Positions 40,424 to 52,128 of a DNA stretch of 64,000 nt are shown piece by piece. The first letter of the stretch is position 1. Each line of letters starts with the position of its first letter. A model generated the notes under the pieces. The model worked only from the letters and a program-made list of their open reading frames with translations. It ran no database searches and was not told the origin of the DNA. Source of the DNA: Fennellomyces sp. T-0311 (taxonomy: Eukaryota > Mucoromycota > Mucoromycetes > Mucorales > Lichtheimiaceae); contig JALLLT010000032.1 in NCBI GenBank assembly GCA_025266875.1, forward strand, positions 186,001-250,000. Direction: 5' to 3'. The position numbers and the translations under genes were made by a program.

Positions 40424-41455
40424 TTGAAATTTGAGTCGTATACAAAAGTGCTACTAACGAAAGAGAAGTGGAAACGCAGATGGCAAATGTTAAGCGCATT
40501 GAAGTCTTTAAAGGTTACATGGAAAATGTTTAAAAAAAGGCTAGCGATCATCAGAAGCAGAGCCGTAGGAAGCACAAAAGGGACGTCATCATCGGTAAGC
40601 AATTGTGTAATAATGGTAGCAGACAGTTATTGATCGTATCAATCTATTACATCAGATCAATGACAGCTGAAGTAGCCAAGGTACCAACTTCCACCGCAAA
40701 ATGCGGGACCCATAACAATGTTAAGGGCGAGAAGGCCGTTCCGGATGAAAGCGCTGAAGATGCAGACAAGGTATGAAGAGTCGATTGCATTGTCAGGATT
40801 TCCGATGAAAGAATTGATCAAGAAGCACTCGACTCACTTAGAATGGACTATTGGTACTTAAAAATATCATTTGCCAAATTAACTCTTCCATTGTCAGACC
40901 AAGTCGATTGAACGTAACAGCAGCAAAGCCCAGAATCAGCAGCCAGGAGCACGGTTACTATGAGTCTATTAATGCATTTATTGATTTGGTGTATTAGTAA
41001 CAAGTATTAATCGTAGGACATCTCATCATGTCTTCTACGTCCCGTAGATACCAAAACATTCTGCGTACAAGGTCTAATGGAGGAAAGCATTGGCGAAACA
41101 TATGAGAATCTCCTGTATGAAAACGAGGATGCTGATTTGTCGAATGCCAAGATATACAATTATATCGATGACGCAATGAAAGTGAGTTTATTAATATAGC
41201 GTGAAGGCCCACTCCTTCTGTACACACTTCGTAGTTAAGAAGGCCAAGGTTAGCCAAGATCGACAAGTGGGTGACGTTCCGGAAGATCATGGCACAGAGT
41301 AAGCAGTCCGAAAATACAGAAGCAATGGGAAGCCCCGAAATCTTGTTTGATAGCACCGGAAAGCTCATCAGTAACAATAAAGGCAGCTTCGTGCATCAGC
41401 TTATATTTCCTATCATAAGTTACGCTTTTAGAAGGACTAAAACTTGAGTCCAAAT
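40424..41455 (+). pseudogene. possible spliced gene or relic encoding a charged protein
   Basis: Coding-like pieces with splice signals. 40424-40590 reads KEKWKRRWQMLSALKSLK, or in another frame NEREVETQMANVKRIEVFKG. A GTAAGC donor follows, then about 40660-40769 (MTAEVAKVPTSTAKCGTHNN to DESAEDADK) before a GTATGA donor. 41072-41180 gives YENLLYENEDADLSNAKIYN, then GTGAGT. 41234-41455 gives LRRPRLAKIDKWVTFRKIMA and ILFDSTGKLISNNKGSF. I cannot make one continuous frame, and one reading of the first piece has an internal stop. I recognise no family. Confidence 0.3.
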
Positions 41456-42887
41456 GGTGTTTAGACAAAGTTCGTGTATTTCTATCCTTTGACTGTATAC
41501 TTCTTCAATTTTTCGAGTGAATGTGCAATTGGCCGCTTGTTTATTTGTTTCTACAACATTGTGAGAAACTTGTAGCATTTAGCCATATGGCTTCCCAGTC
41601 TTATCGAGCTCACCATCACCATCGAACACCTTAGTTAAAAAGCTTAAATGTACTTTGGTTAATTTATCCTATCAATTTCTCTTATTTCAAAGTTTATTTT
41701 ACAAGCAACCCCTTTTTACAATAACGTATTTTTCAAAAGCTTATTGTATATAACTTACCATTCAAGTCAAAGCGTATGAGGAGTATGTAGTATATCTACA
41801 CAAGCGAGCATTGCTCTATTTCTAGCTAGTTGCAGATCAACAGTAGATAAGAATATCAAGAATAAATCCGTATACTTATATTTAACAATTTGATTGTATC
41901 CCATTTAAAGTATCTAAAGATCTGCAAATTCGATTGGTTGAGCATGCAGGCGACCAAATATTTATCTTTATTGAGCCTATTGATTAAGATTTTGTTCCAA
42001 AATAATCTATACCACAGACGCTACCACCTAAGCGTTTCAACAATGGTGATTATAAAAAGGGTACTTCAGGTAATAGTACCAGTTCCTTTTAGTATATCCA
42101 TATAGCCTGTCAAAAAACGTATAATAATATAATGAATAATAGCGAATTTCAAAGTTAAGCTCTGATTGTTGTATCCACAATATGATTACGGCTCATGCAT
42201 CATTTACCCTTGCTTGCTTATTGGCAACGGGTTACTTTAATTTTCCGATCTACAGCCGCATCCCTGTTTTTGACATGCGTTCCTCATAATAACCTTGTAT
42301 TATTTGTGTACCCTACATAACCGTGGTTATCACAGCGGTTTATGTGCCTTACAGCCATGTTAATGATCCAACCCCTCGAGAATAAGCTTTTACTATTTAA
42401 AGTGACGATTCAACGTACGAAATAATCAGTCATTACTTAAGTCTCGTTGGGAAATGTTTACTAGTGGGGACCACTATTGCCAGATAGACTCCGCCAGCTA
42501 GCAAATCTTATCTAGTAGCTCCGGAGACGCTAGATAAACCAACTAGACTTTACTTCTTCACTGGTTTTTACGCACATTTTCAGCCTCTTTTCCAAGATCA
42601 CCATGCCAAGAATGTCTGATCGTCAGTGGAACCTTTCAATGAACGCTGTCATTTTACTTTCAGTACTTGGAAACGAACCATGGAATAAACTTTCTTCGAC
42701 AGTAAACAACACCTTTTTCTGCTTACGAGTAAGCTTAGGACGAGCAGCAGGTTTAGCGCGCTTACTAAGAGGATCTGGAGAAACAACGGCATTGGATGCA
42801 CTAAGAATGGTATAAGTTAATTGTTTTTGGCATGCGTCAGAAATGGATCATCCACTGCAATTAATTTTAATGGTTAAAAGTGGCTAC

Positions 42888-42969
42888 AGCGGTTAAACAT
42901 AAGCTTTCTAACCACTTGTACTACCATTTTTGGTAACTCAAGCGATTAAGAAGCTTATGTTTAACCGCT
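42888..42969. repeat. inverted repeat, about 21-base arms
   Basis: AGCGGTTAAACATAAGCTT at 42888 pairs with AAGCTTATGTTTAACCGCT ending 42969. The arms are nearly perfect with about 40 bases between them. It could be a hairpin, a small MITE end or a transcription-related structure. Confidence 0.7.
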
Positions 42970-44484
42970 TCAAAAAGATTATTGACCACAATTCACCAAA
43001 AATTATTTACAGTGATCTGTTTGCATCCAACCTTAAAATAGAGTTTCTTGCCGAGCGTTTGCGAGAATTAGTCACATTGTCTTTTGCTAGATAATTTTTT
43101 TTTACGCTTAACTCATCCTCGTCATGGCTCAAACCCAAAAACATATTCTCAACTAGCAAACACACAATAGTGGTATGTGAAAAAAAGCTAAACTCAATAT
43201 TTACTAAATATGTACTTATTCATCCTTCCCCTGGCCTTTTATGCAACAGCGACATCATATTGATCCCTTATTCCAGCCATGTAAAAAGATGTACGGTATA
43301 TATTAGTTCCCTCAAGAATTTTTTGCTTATCTATCATAGTAATAGATATATGTGAAGTTAAAAGGGAAAAAAATGGTGGTAGTAAAAAGGGAGCCAACAG
43401 CTGAACAGTTTCGCTTCCATTTGAAAACATAGCAATGCGATGTACATTACTGATGATTTTTACTCCCTTACCGTCGTACTGGTACTCGAAAAATTACACA
43501 TATAAGCCTATTGTGTTTACTCGGAGAATTTACACAGGAAGTATACTCGCTTCCGTCTAATCCCCCATTTTTACACAGAGTACCTAATATGAGTTAAAAT
43601 GTTTTAAAGGCAATCACCAGATTGGTATGTCAAGCAACAGTGCCTCAAAGTACTGTATTTTCGTAACAGAAACACCATATTGTTTGCAAATAAATTAGCT
43701 CAAGTAAGCATAATACAAAAGCATCTACACTATACCTGGCATTATGTAATACTTTACATCTTACATAGAGTTAACTTTCAATTTGACTTTTGTGCCATTT
43801 AATTATTATGACACTAGTTCTACGTCAATATGTACTATAACCAATTACATGCCTAGTAACGTATTGGCAACACATCCAGAAAGCAGTATATACATATCTG
43901 TGAAGTTATAGAAGAGAAAAAGATAGTTCACATATTACATCTTATGAAGTAATAAAGATAGACTTTCGATTTCAAGGAATTCGGACGGATCTGACCGATT
44001 GGTCGACACACCTTTTCTGGTGATCCCATAATCCCCTATCAAGAAAGTAACAACAGTCTGTTCATCCCTGATGAAACATTTATAGTATGGTTCCCCAAAT
44101 AAGATAAGAGACTATGCATATTTGTATACAAGATATTTGTTGAATTTTGTAAAGCAGCTGGTGCTTCTATAAAGAAATCAATACCGCTACTAACAACACT
44201 ATGTATGTCATCATGTCATCATGTCATTGCCTTTAGAGCAACTTATACCTTGTCATTCGTTAGGAACTAATAACATATTTACAATATATATCCGATAGTA
44301 CATCATGATGTCGTGTCTATGTATATAACCCTATCTTTTCATACATGTTTTTATGGCAATAGACGTTTAATATATCAAGCGTGGGCAATAAATTTAATTG
44401 CACAGAGCTCCGATTATCTAAAGGGAATGGTAACAATAGAAAGAACTTTCGACAACCAAAAGAGTGAGCATTATCTGTTGAGGA

Positions 44485-44967
44485 TCAATGTGCGTATATA
44501 TACACGCGTATGCTTTGGGTTTCAGGTTGAGATGTAAAACAGTAGCTTCTACTAAGCAAGCGTTCAGATGATATGCAACAATGATAGCAGATTCTGCCGC
44601 GTATACTCTCTAAAGAATCTTCATATTCTTTCCTCTTGTCTTCAGATCGATCGGCTAATCGTTCAAACAAATACCACGGTAATCCGTGGAACTTTAAAAT
44701 GCCTCGTAATAAGGAAATTTCCATACATCCAAAAGCTAATCTGAATCCGCGGAATTTAGGATTCAAAAAATCAACCGACAATAAGTGCCGGGATAGAAAT
44801 GTTTCTTTCAAGATTATATAAAGTGTGACAAGATGAAAAGTGGTCACTGTTGTACTACTATGGGTAATCGTTACCCAAGCAGATTTCTCGGTTGCATAAG
44901 TCTTGATCGGTTTATGACCGAGCTTACCACCTGAATCCCCTCCGCATTTTGGTGTAGTCTGCAACAC
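44485..44967 (-). CDS. unassigned ORF, weak
   Basis: A 160-codon open frame with a coding-like middle (FLNPKFRGFRLAFGCMEISL, ILKFHGLPWYLFERLADRS, EDKRKEYEDSLESIRGRI). I recognise no family. The plus strand is also open over part of this stretch, and the N-terminal part may be separated by an intron. A second minus-strand frame at 44871-45113 could be an upstream exon. Confidence 0.25.
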   Translation of the reverse strand: MLQTTPKCGGDSGGKLGHKPIKTYATEKSAWVTITHSSTTVTTFHLVTLYIILKETFLSRHLLSVDFLNPKFRGFRLAFGCMEISLLRGILKFHGLPWYLFERLADRSEDKRKEYEDSLESIRGRICYHCCISSERLLSRSYCFTSQPETQSIRVYIYAH

Positions 44968-45181
44968 GCAATACTTACTGCACTGCTTACATGGAAGCAG
45001 CCCAAGATGTTATGAGTGTACAATACCGGATAACTGTTATTGCCAACACTAAGATGATCCACGACTAGTGTCAAGATATTCTCAAGAACAACGTTATGGA
45101 AAACGATAGGCATTGAGCAGTTTCTCGCGCAGGACTTCTAAGCGCGTAAACAAAATGAATCCGAGCAATTAGCCCGTGTTA

Positions 45182-45836
45182 CAGTGAAGTGATGAAGATG
45201 CCAGACGATAACCTGGGAGTGGGCCCAGCTTTAGAGTTCCAAGCGTTTCTCCCCGCCTCTCCGAAAGGAAAGGGGAAGGCCCGGTATTGATTAATAAGGA
45301 AATTGGCTACTGTTGATACCCTTAACCTGAAAATCGAGATTGATGGTGAGGAACTCCGATACAAAAAAAAAAGGAAATGAATAAAAACGCCTTGCGCTTC
45401 CACTGCATAGGCTTAGGTTCTGCCTTCTTTCAGCCCAAAGAAAACTACCTGTGAAACACAAGGTTGGAGTTTCTTAAACTCACCCCCTTTCTTTTCCGTG
45501 GTTGCCGTGGCGACCTTCCGTCTCTCTGTTCCGCGGCTTGTTTTCCCGGGCCGCGTTCTTACGTGGACGACATCGCGTTGAGTACATTGCCAATGGCATC
45601 TGCCCGGTCGGTGGGCGCAGCTCTTGCCTGCCAGCAAGAAGAGGCCCTTGTGGGCAGCATCAGGCGCTGAACAAAGCAGCAAGGAGCATCAAGCTCTGGG
45701 GCGCGCAGGGTGACGGTAAGGTGCATATATCGATACTCATGACACTTTGGCTGATTTGTTTGGCTTGCTTTTTTTTTCTTTCTGCGTCTGTCCAGAGACT
45801 CGGCGCCGTCCCAGAAGTCATTCTCAAATAAATACC
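45182..45836 (+). other. GC-rich island with a possible small spliced gene
   Basis: Composition changes sharply to GC-rich. Plus-strand frames include MASARSVGAALACQQEEAL and, in another frame, HQALNKAARSIKLWGAQGD. The latter is followed by a good intron (GTAAGGTGC... with a T/C-rich tract and CTGTCCAG) and a short final exon with RLGAVPEVILK in one of its frames. The reverse strand is also open. I could not connect the frames, so this may be a gene with a shifted frame or a noncoding transcript. Confidence 0.3.
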
Positions 45837-45986
45837 GGGTTCATCCCTTTCACATGTTTCTTTTTTCTACGTTGCCGTGCAATAGCTTGATTTGGTCATT
45901 ACTGGAGGGCGGAGGGTGATAGGTACAATTACATATGAGAAGAGGAAGTACGATTCTACGTGTCGGCGTCATGGATGGAAGTGTTT

Positions 45987-46851
45987 CTATTGCTTGTTTT
46001 CTTGGATGATGTTGACCAACCTAGTGTACATCTCATGTTAATAAACCATGGCACAAGCACCTTGATTCTGTATTACCAGTCCAATCCGTCAGTCAGCCCC
46101 TCGCCTTTGATGGCGCTCGTCTTGTAGATTGAGTACTGTCTGTTTTTCAGCGTAGACAGGCCCAGCGCATCCGCTACCTCAGCAGCAGACAACGCACCTT
46201 CCATATCCTGCTTGTTTGCAAATACAAGCAGCGCCGCATCCTTGAGCTCCTCCTCCTCCAACATGGCGTGCAATTCCTCTTTGGACGTCTGCATACGGTC
46301 TTTGTCCACACTGTCAACCACGTAGATCACTGCGTCCGTGTTCGCATAGTAGCATCGCCAGTACGGTCTGCGGTCATGTTAGCCCGGCTTGCCCTAACAT
46401 GCACAGCTCCTGTATGGACATACCTTATACTAGTCTGACCGCCCAGATCCCACACCTGGAACTTGATGTTTTTGTAAGAAACCGTCTCTACGTTGAATCC
46501 AATGGCTAACCACGATATATGAGTCGCTTGTTACCCTAAAATAAACCGTCTCAAACAGACGGAAGTTAATGACGCTTACTTGGAATCGTGGTGACGACCT
46601 CGCCAATCTATTCACAGGGAATAGGAATAAGTTACCAGGGGTCAAGCATTTCGTTTACGAGTTGCAAAAAGACGTTACCTGGAGTCGGTACAGAATGGTG
46701 GTTTTCCCAGCTCCATCAAGACCCAGAATCAGTATCCGGACCTCCTTTTCACCCCACAATCGTCCTAATATCTTGCTAAACAAAGCACCTAATCATCGCA
46801 TTGAGTGACCATCTTTATAAAAAGTATGCCGGTAATGCAATCGTTACCCAT
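45987..46851 (-). CDS. ARL1: ARL1-type Arf-like GTPase
   Basis: Small GTPase of the Golgi that recruits GRIP-domain golgins. The exons join as ATGG (4 bases), then [19 protein letters not shown], the P-loop [24 protein letters not shown], switch 1 [17 protein letters not shown], switch 2 [18 protein letters not shown], and [33 protein letters not shown] (the NKQD guanine motif), [10 protein letters not shown] and [12 protein letters not shown]. The N-terminal MGALFSKI carries the myristoylation glycine and the amphipathic helix. LEEEEL and the order of motifs match ARL1 better than ARF1. The 4-base first coding exon and the last exon (end of DW onward) are easy to miss. Confidence 0.93.
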
Positions 46852-48569
46852 TGGTATATGGTTAACCCGCAAAAGCAGATACTCGTCACGCGCGTATCAA
46901 ATTTAAGTTCTTTTGGTTTCCTCCAGATGACAAAGGAATTCTGGTTGAAGACAGGACAAATGAAAGAAGTCCGTTTAACCAGAGAAATGAACGATTAATA
47001 ACGGGTATCAGCCTTTTTTTTTTCCAGAGGATGGAGGAGGAGTTCTTGGAGTCAGCTGGTCTTTTTCCTGTGATAAATCCGTTTATCAACTGGATTAGTC
47101 ATTCATCAAAATACAGGCTCTCTCGCTTTCTCTTTAGCCCTTAGCTCCTATGATGATCTCAGTCTGATGATAGCATAAATATATGTTGCGCATAGGTTTG
47201 CTTTAATACAATTAGGAAAACCTCCCACATCTTGAGAGTTTCATACTATGACAGGAGCGGAGGTAGACTTATTGTGCTACTTCAGGACGACTAACACACA
47301 GAAACAGCACAATGAAATTTCTTACTGGTTCCCATCGATGACGAATGCTAGTTTCCAAACTGAGCCATGCATTTAAAAGAAAGAGGACTCACCTCCATGC
47401 AACGCGCATTGAGTATACTTATAATCGTGTGCAAACATGCATGCATAAAGTTGCGCAACTGTGTGTGCAACGTTCCAAATAATGCGGCAATCGACTGTCT
47501 CATTCCGTTCTTCGTCAGCCCTGGTTAATATGTGTTGACGATCACCGTATCCAAAAAGCTGCATATATAGCCAGACCATATTAACAGTTTCCATACCAAC
47601 CAAGTTGCCATGCCTACAGTCATTGAATGATCACGGTAACCCCATGATGAATTATGCACCTGTTTTAATGCGAACGAAACAATTGCGGAGGTACGGCCCG
47701 TAGAAATAGTCCATTCATGTTATGTATATACGGAGGTGGCTAGTTTGCTGTATAAGATTTTACCCTGTAAGGGGTTCTCTATTTTCAATTGAGGCAATTT
47801 ATCAATCGCAGGACAACTGGTGTTGAACTCAAAACGCATTTATCATTGGTCCATTTAATTATATTGAGAGTGTCGCGTTGCTCTGAGCCATTTCGTGAGA
47901 CCTCATCATCGTGTATTTGCCGATGAAGAGTAACACAACCATTGTAGCAGGCTTCACTGTAGTTTTCAACATTGTTGCCGTTTGTGGTAGAAAATTAGCT
48001 GGTTATGCTTCAGGTGACAAGGGCGGAGGCTGATCCCGTCTGCAGAAAAAAGCTGTATCTCTTTTACCTGGTCAGGAAATGTGCACGAACGCAAGATAGG
48101 CGTATATTGTGCTGCGCTTGTCGCAGAAACGACTTTTTCAAAATAAGGAGAGCTCAATGCTTAAACTCTTCCTGCAGATTGCTCGTTAGCTATCTTGATG
48201 CAAGTATCGGAACCCGGGGGTCAAAGCCAACTTACTCAAGTATCAGACCTGGGTTTGTATACAGAAAAAAAAACAAAACTAAAATGTAAACTTTGCATTA
48301 AAACCATTACAAAACCACTGTAATGAAAGAAAAGTCTAAAGAGAGACAAAGAAAAACAGGGAGTAAAAGTGTATTGTGCAATAAGAAAGGGCGTGCATAC
48401 CATTATTCATTATTCTTTTTCGTCGTTACCATAAGAACGTCATGCAGATGGGAAACGAAGCAAATTGCATGGCAAAGCATATGCGCTATAAATATCAAGT
48501 GACGTACATAATTGGGTAACCATTTTACATGTGCTAAACTCATTTATTGTGAAATGTGCCGAATATCTT
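46852..48569. other. intergenic, no firm gene
   Basis: Promoter of ARL1 at the left. A minus-strand frame at 47966-48157 (SSPYFEKVVSATSAAQYTPI then LRSCTFPDQVKEIQLFSADG) looks coding-like but has no partner exons. The area just before 48570 is the 3' region of the C2H2 gene. Confidence 0.35.
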
Positions 48570-49433
48570 CTAATAACCTCTTGCAACACCGCCTGGATGC
48601 CAATCTGAAATAAAAGGCTGTAAAGATGAATCGCCACGATTGGTATTGCTTGTTTGGTCCTGTCCGTATGTACATGCAAAGGTGGAGTATTCCATCGATC
48701 CCTGGTGATGTTGTTGACTGGTGTACGGTGCATTTGAGGCGGAGGAGATGTGCTTGTTGTGATCCAGAACCATAGACGCGTATCGTGGAGGAAAGGCAAA
48801 GATCGGTGGTTGCTTGGGTTCATCAGACGAAGGTGGATGGACAGCGGTGGCAGCAGCAGCGGCAGCGGCGGCTGCAGCATAGTATGACGACGATACAGAT
48901 GACGGATGGGGAGACGCTGGAGATGGGATACTGGTAGATCGCTGATGTTGATGATGATGGTCAGTTGCGGGCGATGATTCTTCACACGCGTCGTGTGCTG
49001 TGGTGGGTGATCGAATGGACTTTTTCGTTTGCTGCTTCATCCGCTTTTTCAAGTGTGTCCGATGATGCGCGTGGAGGTTGTCGGATCGACTGAAGCGTTT
49101 GCCACAACCAGGAAACGGACAAGCGTGCGGTCGTTCACCGGTGTGAACAAGCATGTGTCGCTTGAGGTGCTCAAAGCGCTTGAAGCTCCAGCCGCAATTT
49201 GGGTAGATGCAAACGTGTTTGTGCTGCTTCATGGATACTGGTGATTGATGCTGTTGGAGGTACATGGTGTCCGAGAAAGATGGAGAAGAAGAAGCATGAC
49301 GGGAATTCTTTACGGACCAAGAATTAATGTCTGGAGAAATCGATGGTGGCGAACGGTCCAAATCATGATGCACGACATATTGCTGCAGCTGACGTTCTGC
49401 GGTGGACAAACAACTTTCAGGGTTGTGCGACAT
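48570..49433 (-). CDS. C2H2 zinc-finger transcription factor
   Basis: A single-exon 287-residue regulator. Two adjacent classic fingers lie near residues 72-127: [20 protein letters not shown] with VH, then the linker TGERPHA, then [20 protein letters not shown] with RTH. The SRSDNL recognition helix and RFEHLKR resemble fungal regulators of the Ste12/SteA-associated, Com2 and Msn2 type, which bind G-rich or CCCCT-like sites; the target here is unknown. Around the fingers the protein is disordered, with His/Gln runs (HHHQHQ), a poly-Ala tract of about 10 near residue 190 and Ser/Pro-rich parts. A basic stretch ([11 protein letters not shown]) after finger two may be a nuclear signal. Confidence 0.92.
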   Translation of the reverse strand: MSHNPESCLSTAERQLQQYVVHHDLDRSPPSISPDINSWSVKNSRHASSSPSFSDTMYLQQHQSPVSMKQHKHVCIYPNCGWSFKRFEHLKRHMLVHTGERPHACPFPGCGKRFSRSDNLHAHHRTHLKKRMKQQTKKSIRSPTTAHDACEESSPATDHHHQHQRSTSIPSPASPHPSSVSSSYYAAAAAAAAAATAVHPPSSDEPKQPPIFAFPPRYASMVLDHNKHISSASNAPYTSQQHHQGSMEYSTFACTYGQDQTSNTNRGDSSLQPFISDWHPGGVARGY

Positions 49434-49684
49434 TGCTTCAACCCGCTGCGGTTTAGGTACAAGTGAGAAAGAGGAAAAAAGGGCAATGTGTCAAGGATGC
49501 AACTTGTCCTATTAAGCTTTCAACGCTTCAACCACCCCCTTCCCGCTCTCTATCTATCTCGCCAGTCTCCCCAATTCAAATGTGCCAAGGCATCCATAAT
49601 AGGCTAAATTGATGGCATTGCGCATAAGATTGATTTGAAAATAATCCATGTATATATTCTCGGTCACCGCACTCAACTCTGCTC

Positions 49685-51131
49685 TCAATCACGACCCTTA
49701 AGAGTAGCAGGCTGGAACACAGACATCACCATAGTTATCGCCTCCTATCATTTTTTGTGTTCCCACTGTCAGAATACCCAAAACAAGCCATGACATTTTC
49801 GCTCACCTCTAGGCGCACTGATCGCGTTCCAGCCCGTGCACTGGGATCCACAAAAAGATCAAACAGCTCAGCTGCGTCCTCGCCCGCACATTTAAGATCT
49901 TCGTCAGCCTCAACAGCCTCCTGCAGACCGCCGGACGGCCCCCCGAATGCGAATAGAATATGGCTAGATAAGAGAGAGAGAGAAGGGTAAAACTGAATTA
50001 TTACATGGGGCGCTTTTAAAGTGTGCGCAGCACTTACTTGAAAGGCTTCACCTTGTCCGCCGCTGCCCCATCATACATGTCATGCGCATTCTGATCTGAA
50101 ATACCCACGGTGAAGTCATATCCTCCCTAAACCATATCGGCCTTTGTCTTATATTACATGTATACAAACATTGTATAAACATTCCCGTCATACCTCGTAT
50201 GGTGACTCGGTGATCACACGTGAAAACGAGGATGCCAACCGGATATGGTATCCCCAATACAGGCCTGCCTTTTCGCGTGGCGTCTTCGGACTCACCGCTT
50301 TGACGTTGATTGGCTTTTGTCCCTTTCTGGTGTCGGCTGCAGCTAACGCGTCCGGGAGCTCCACTGTCACTCGCACACCTGGCTGGATCAACTTTTCCAG
50401 TCTCGCCCGTCGGTACATACCAATGTCCACCAGCGTGCCTGTGCCTTCCTTATCCAGCGTGACGCCTTCCCGGTACCGCATCGCCTGGTGCAGGTTGGGA
50501 TGGTGTGGTGCTTCTAAAGGTGGCAATAGTCCGGCAAACTTCAGGTCGGGACTGAAGGGCACCAATGCCTTTCGCAGGTATCTACACCCAATGTCAACCC
50601 TTGCCTTTTTTTTTAAAAAAAAAAAGAGGGGGCGCTTTCTACACTTACTGAGGCGTTTCCATGTATTGGAAGACGCGCGCCAAAAATAAACTTGGGTTGA
50701 TCTTGCCGTCGCTTTTCTTCTTGTCGTCATAGATAACGACTTCATCCGCATTAAATATCACTAGACTTCTGGCAATCTGTTCGAGCCTTGGTTACTTAGA
50801 AACTCTTATGCCTGTATATTCTCAATCCAACCTGGCCTGCCAAGATCGTCTTCATTTCAAGCGCCGGTGCACCCTCAACAACACTGGCCGGAATCGCCAC
50901 CGTAATTGTGTACTTTCTTGGATGCTCTGGTGTCTTCTTTTCATTGTCAACATTTGTCTTTGCAATCTTCCCTGGTCGGCTGTTTGGATCGTACAGCGGA
51001 CCAGTCAGGTGCTTATTTTCATAGGTTTTCGGCGGCTTCTTGCGCTGTGTGGTATCAATGCCCAGTGAGATCGAGAAGAACCGTTAACGTTGCCACACAA
51101 CCTTTTGCTGTCGATTTGCGTTCGTTGACAT
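49685..51131 (-). CDS. SPOUT1: SPOUT1/C9orf114-family RNA methyltransferase
   Basis: A SPOUT-fold, SAM-dependent methyltransferase; the human homologue SPOUT1 (CENP-32) is linked to mitotic spindle function, and yeasts have uncharacterised homologues. The exons join as MSTNANRQQK, then RKKPPKTYENKHLTGPLYDP, KYTITVAIPASVVEGAPALE, IARSLVIFNADEVVIYDDKK, YLRKALVPFSPDLKFAGLLP, PLEAPHHPNLHQAMRYREGV, VSPKTPREKAGLYWGYHIRL, GGYDFTVGISDQNAHDMYDG, HILFAFGGPSGGLQEAVEAD and finally RSVRLEEAITMVMSVFQP. The last intron (donor GTGAGC, acceptor GATAG) restores the conserved R-x-R-x-E-E-A-I ending. An intron of this gene holds a T9-A11 dyad. The minus-strand start is at 51131. Confidence 0.9.
50606..50625. repeat. 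T9-A11 dyad inside an intron
   Basis: Homopolymer dyad in the intron between METPQ and YLRKAL of the methyltransferase gene. On the transcript it could form a short hairpin close to the acceptor. Confidence 0.65.
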
Positions 51132-52128
51132 GGCGATCTAGATCGTTTTTTGCTTAAAAAATCATTTTGACGAGCGGGACATCATTTAATCGAAATTCAG
51201 CGGTCCGATTACAAGAATTGGTGTTTGCCTGTCATTTCGAGCACGGAAAATCCACATTTCTCTTTACACTGGCATCGTTGGTGCCAAAGATTATTCTCTG
51301 ATGATTGGAAGTAAAGTATAAAGTATACGTCTATCGTTCAACGACATGCTTAATTCGATCGAAATTATCCAGCGTGTAGTAAGCATCTGGGAATAGCTAG
51401 GTGAACCTAAGAGCAGAGATTACAGAAGTGGTATAGCAATCCTACTTTGTCCTTCCGTGTCTGGCCCGTCATCACATATTTCAAAAGCATTTCAATACAT
51501 ATTAATACTGGTGCTTCACTTATATAGCGATTCTTGGTATGAGTGAAAAGCTTAATTAAATACGTATGGGATCATATAGATGTGAGATTTTGTCTACGTT
51601 AATGATCTGAATAAGCTTCTTTCTTGATGATGTGCGTTGTTATTTGTTATGATTCCCTGGATCCTGGTTACAATAGTAATATATCGTGACGATCGATCCA
51701 TATTGAGTGTTTACATACACGTCAGCAATAATTAATCCTGGATTTTCCCGAATGATATTTTTGGTTACACTTCTAACTCTCTGCGTAGTGCATTGGCAAT
51801 ATTGTCAATAAGCAAGCTAAAGTAATGGTTCACCTCCAGTATTCAACCAATGGGCTGCTACACAGCTCATCCACCCGATCTCTCTTGCAGGATGTATACG
51901 TAATCTCGCCCCTCCTTCTGGCAGCATATTACAATTTGCATGACTTTCACTATAAAACAAGTCTTGTACCAGCTTTTGAATACATACATTGTACATCCTT
52001 CAACAGCTGCATAGTATTTATAACAGCACATGTATTATGCACGTATGCATACATGATCCTTTTAATACAATAAGCAGCTCTGTATGATAGGTTTATATAT
52101 GGAAGATTCACCAGGGTAGTGGCACGAT
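51132..52128. other. intergenic, no supported gene
   Basis: AT-rich sequence with only chance ORFs. It holds the promoter of the methyltransferase gene and the 3' region of the F-box/LRR gene. Confidence 0.4.

Larger units (their letters stand above)
41456..45181. other. long gene-poor AT-rich stretch
   Basis: No supported gene over about 3.7 kb. It holds a hairpin-forming inverted repeat at 42888-42969, a small ORF at 42603-42815 (70 codons, MPRMSDRQWNLSMNAVILLS, unassigned), short tandem CATCATGT copies near 44209-44225 and a weak minus-strand ORF at 44485-44967. Confidence 0.4.
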
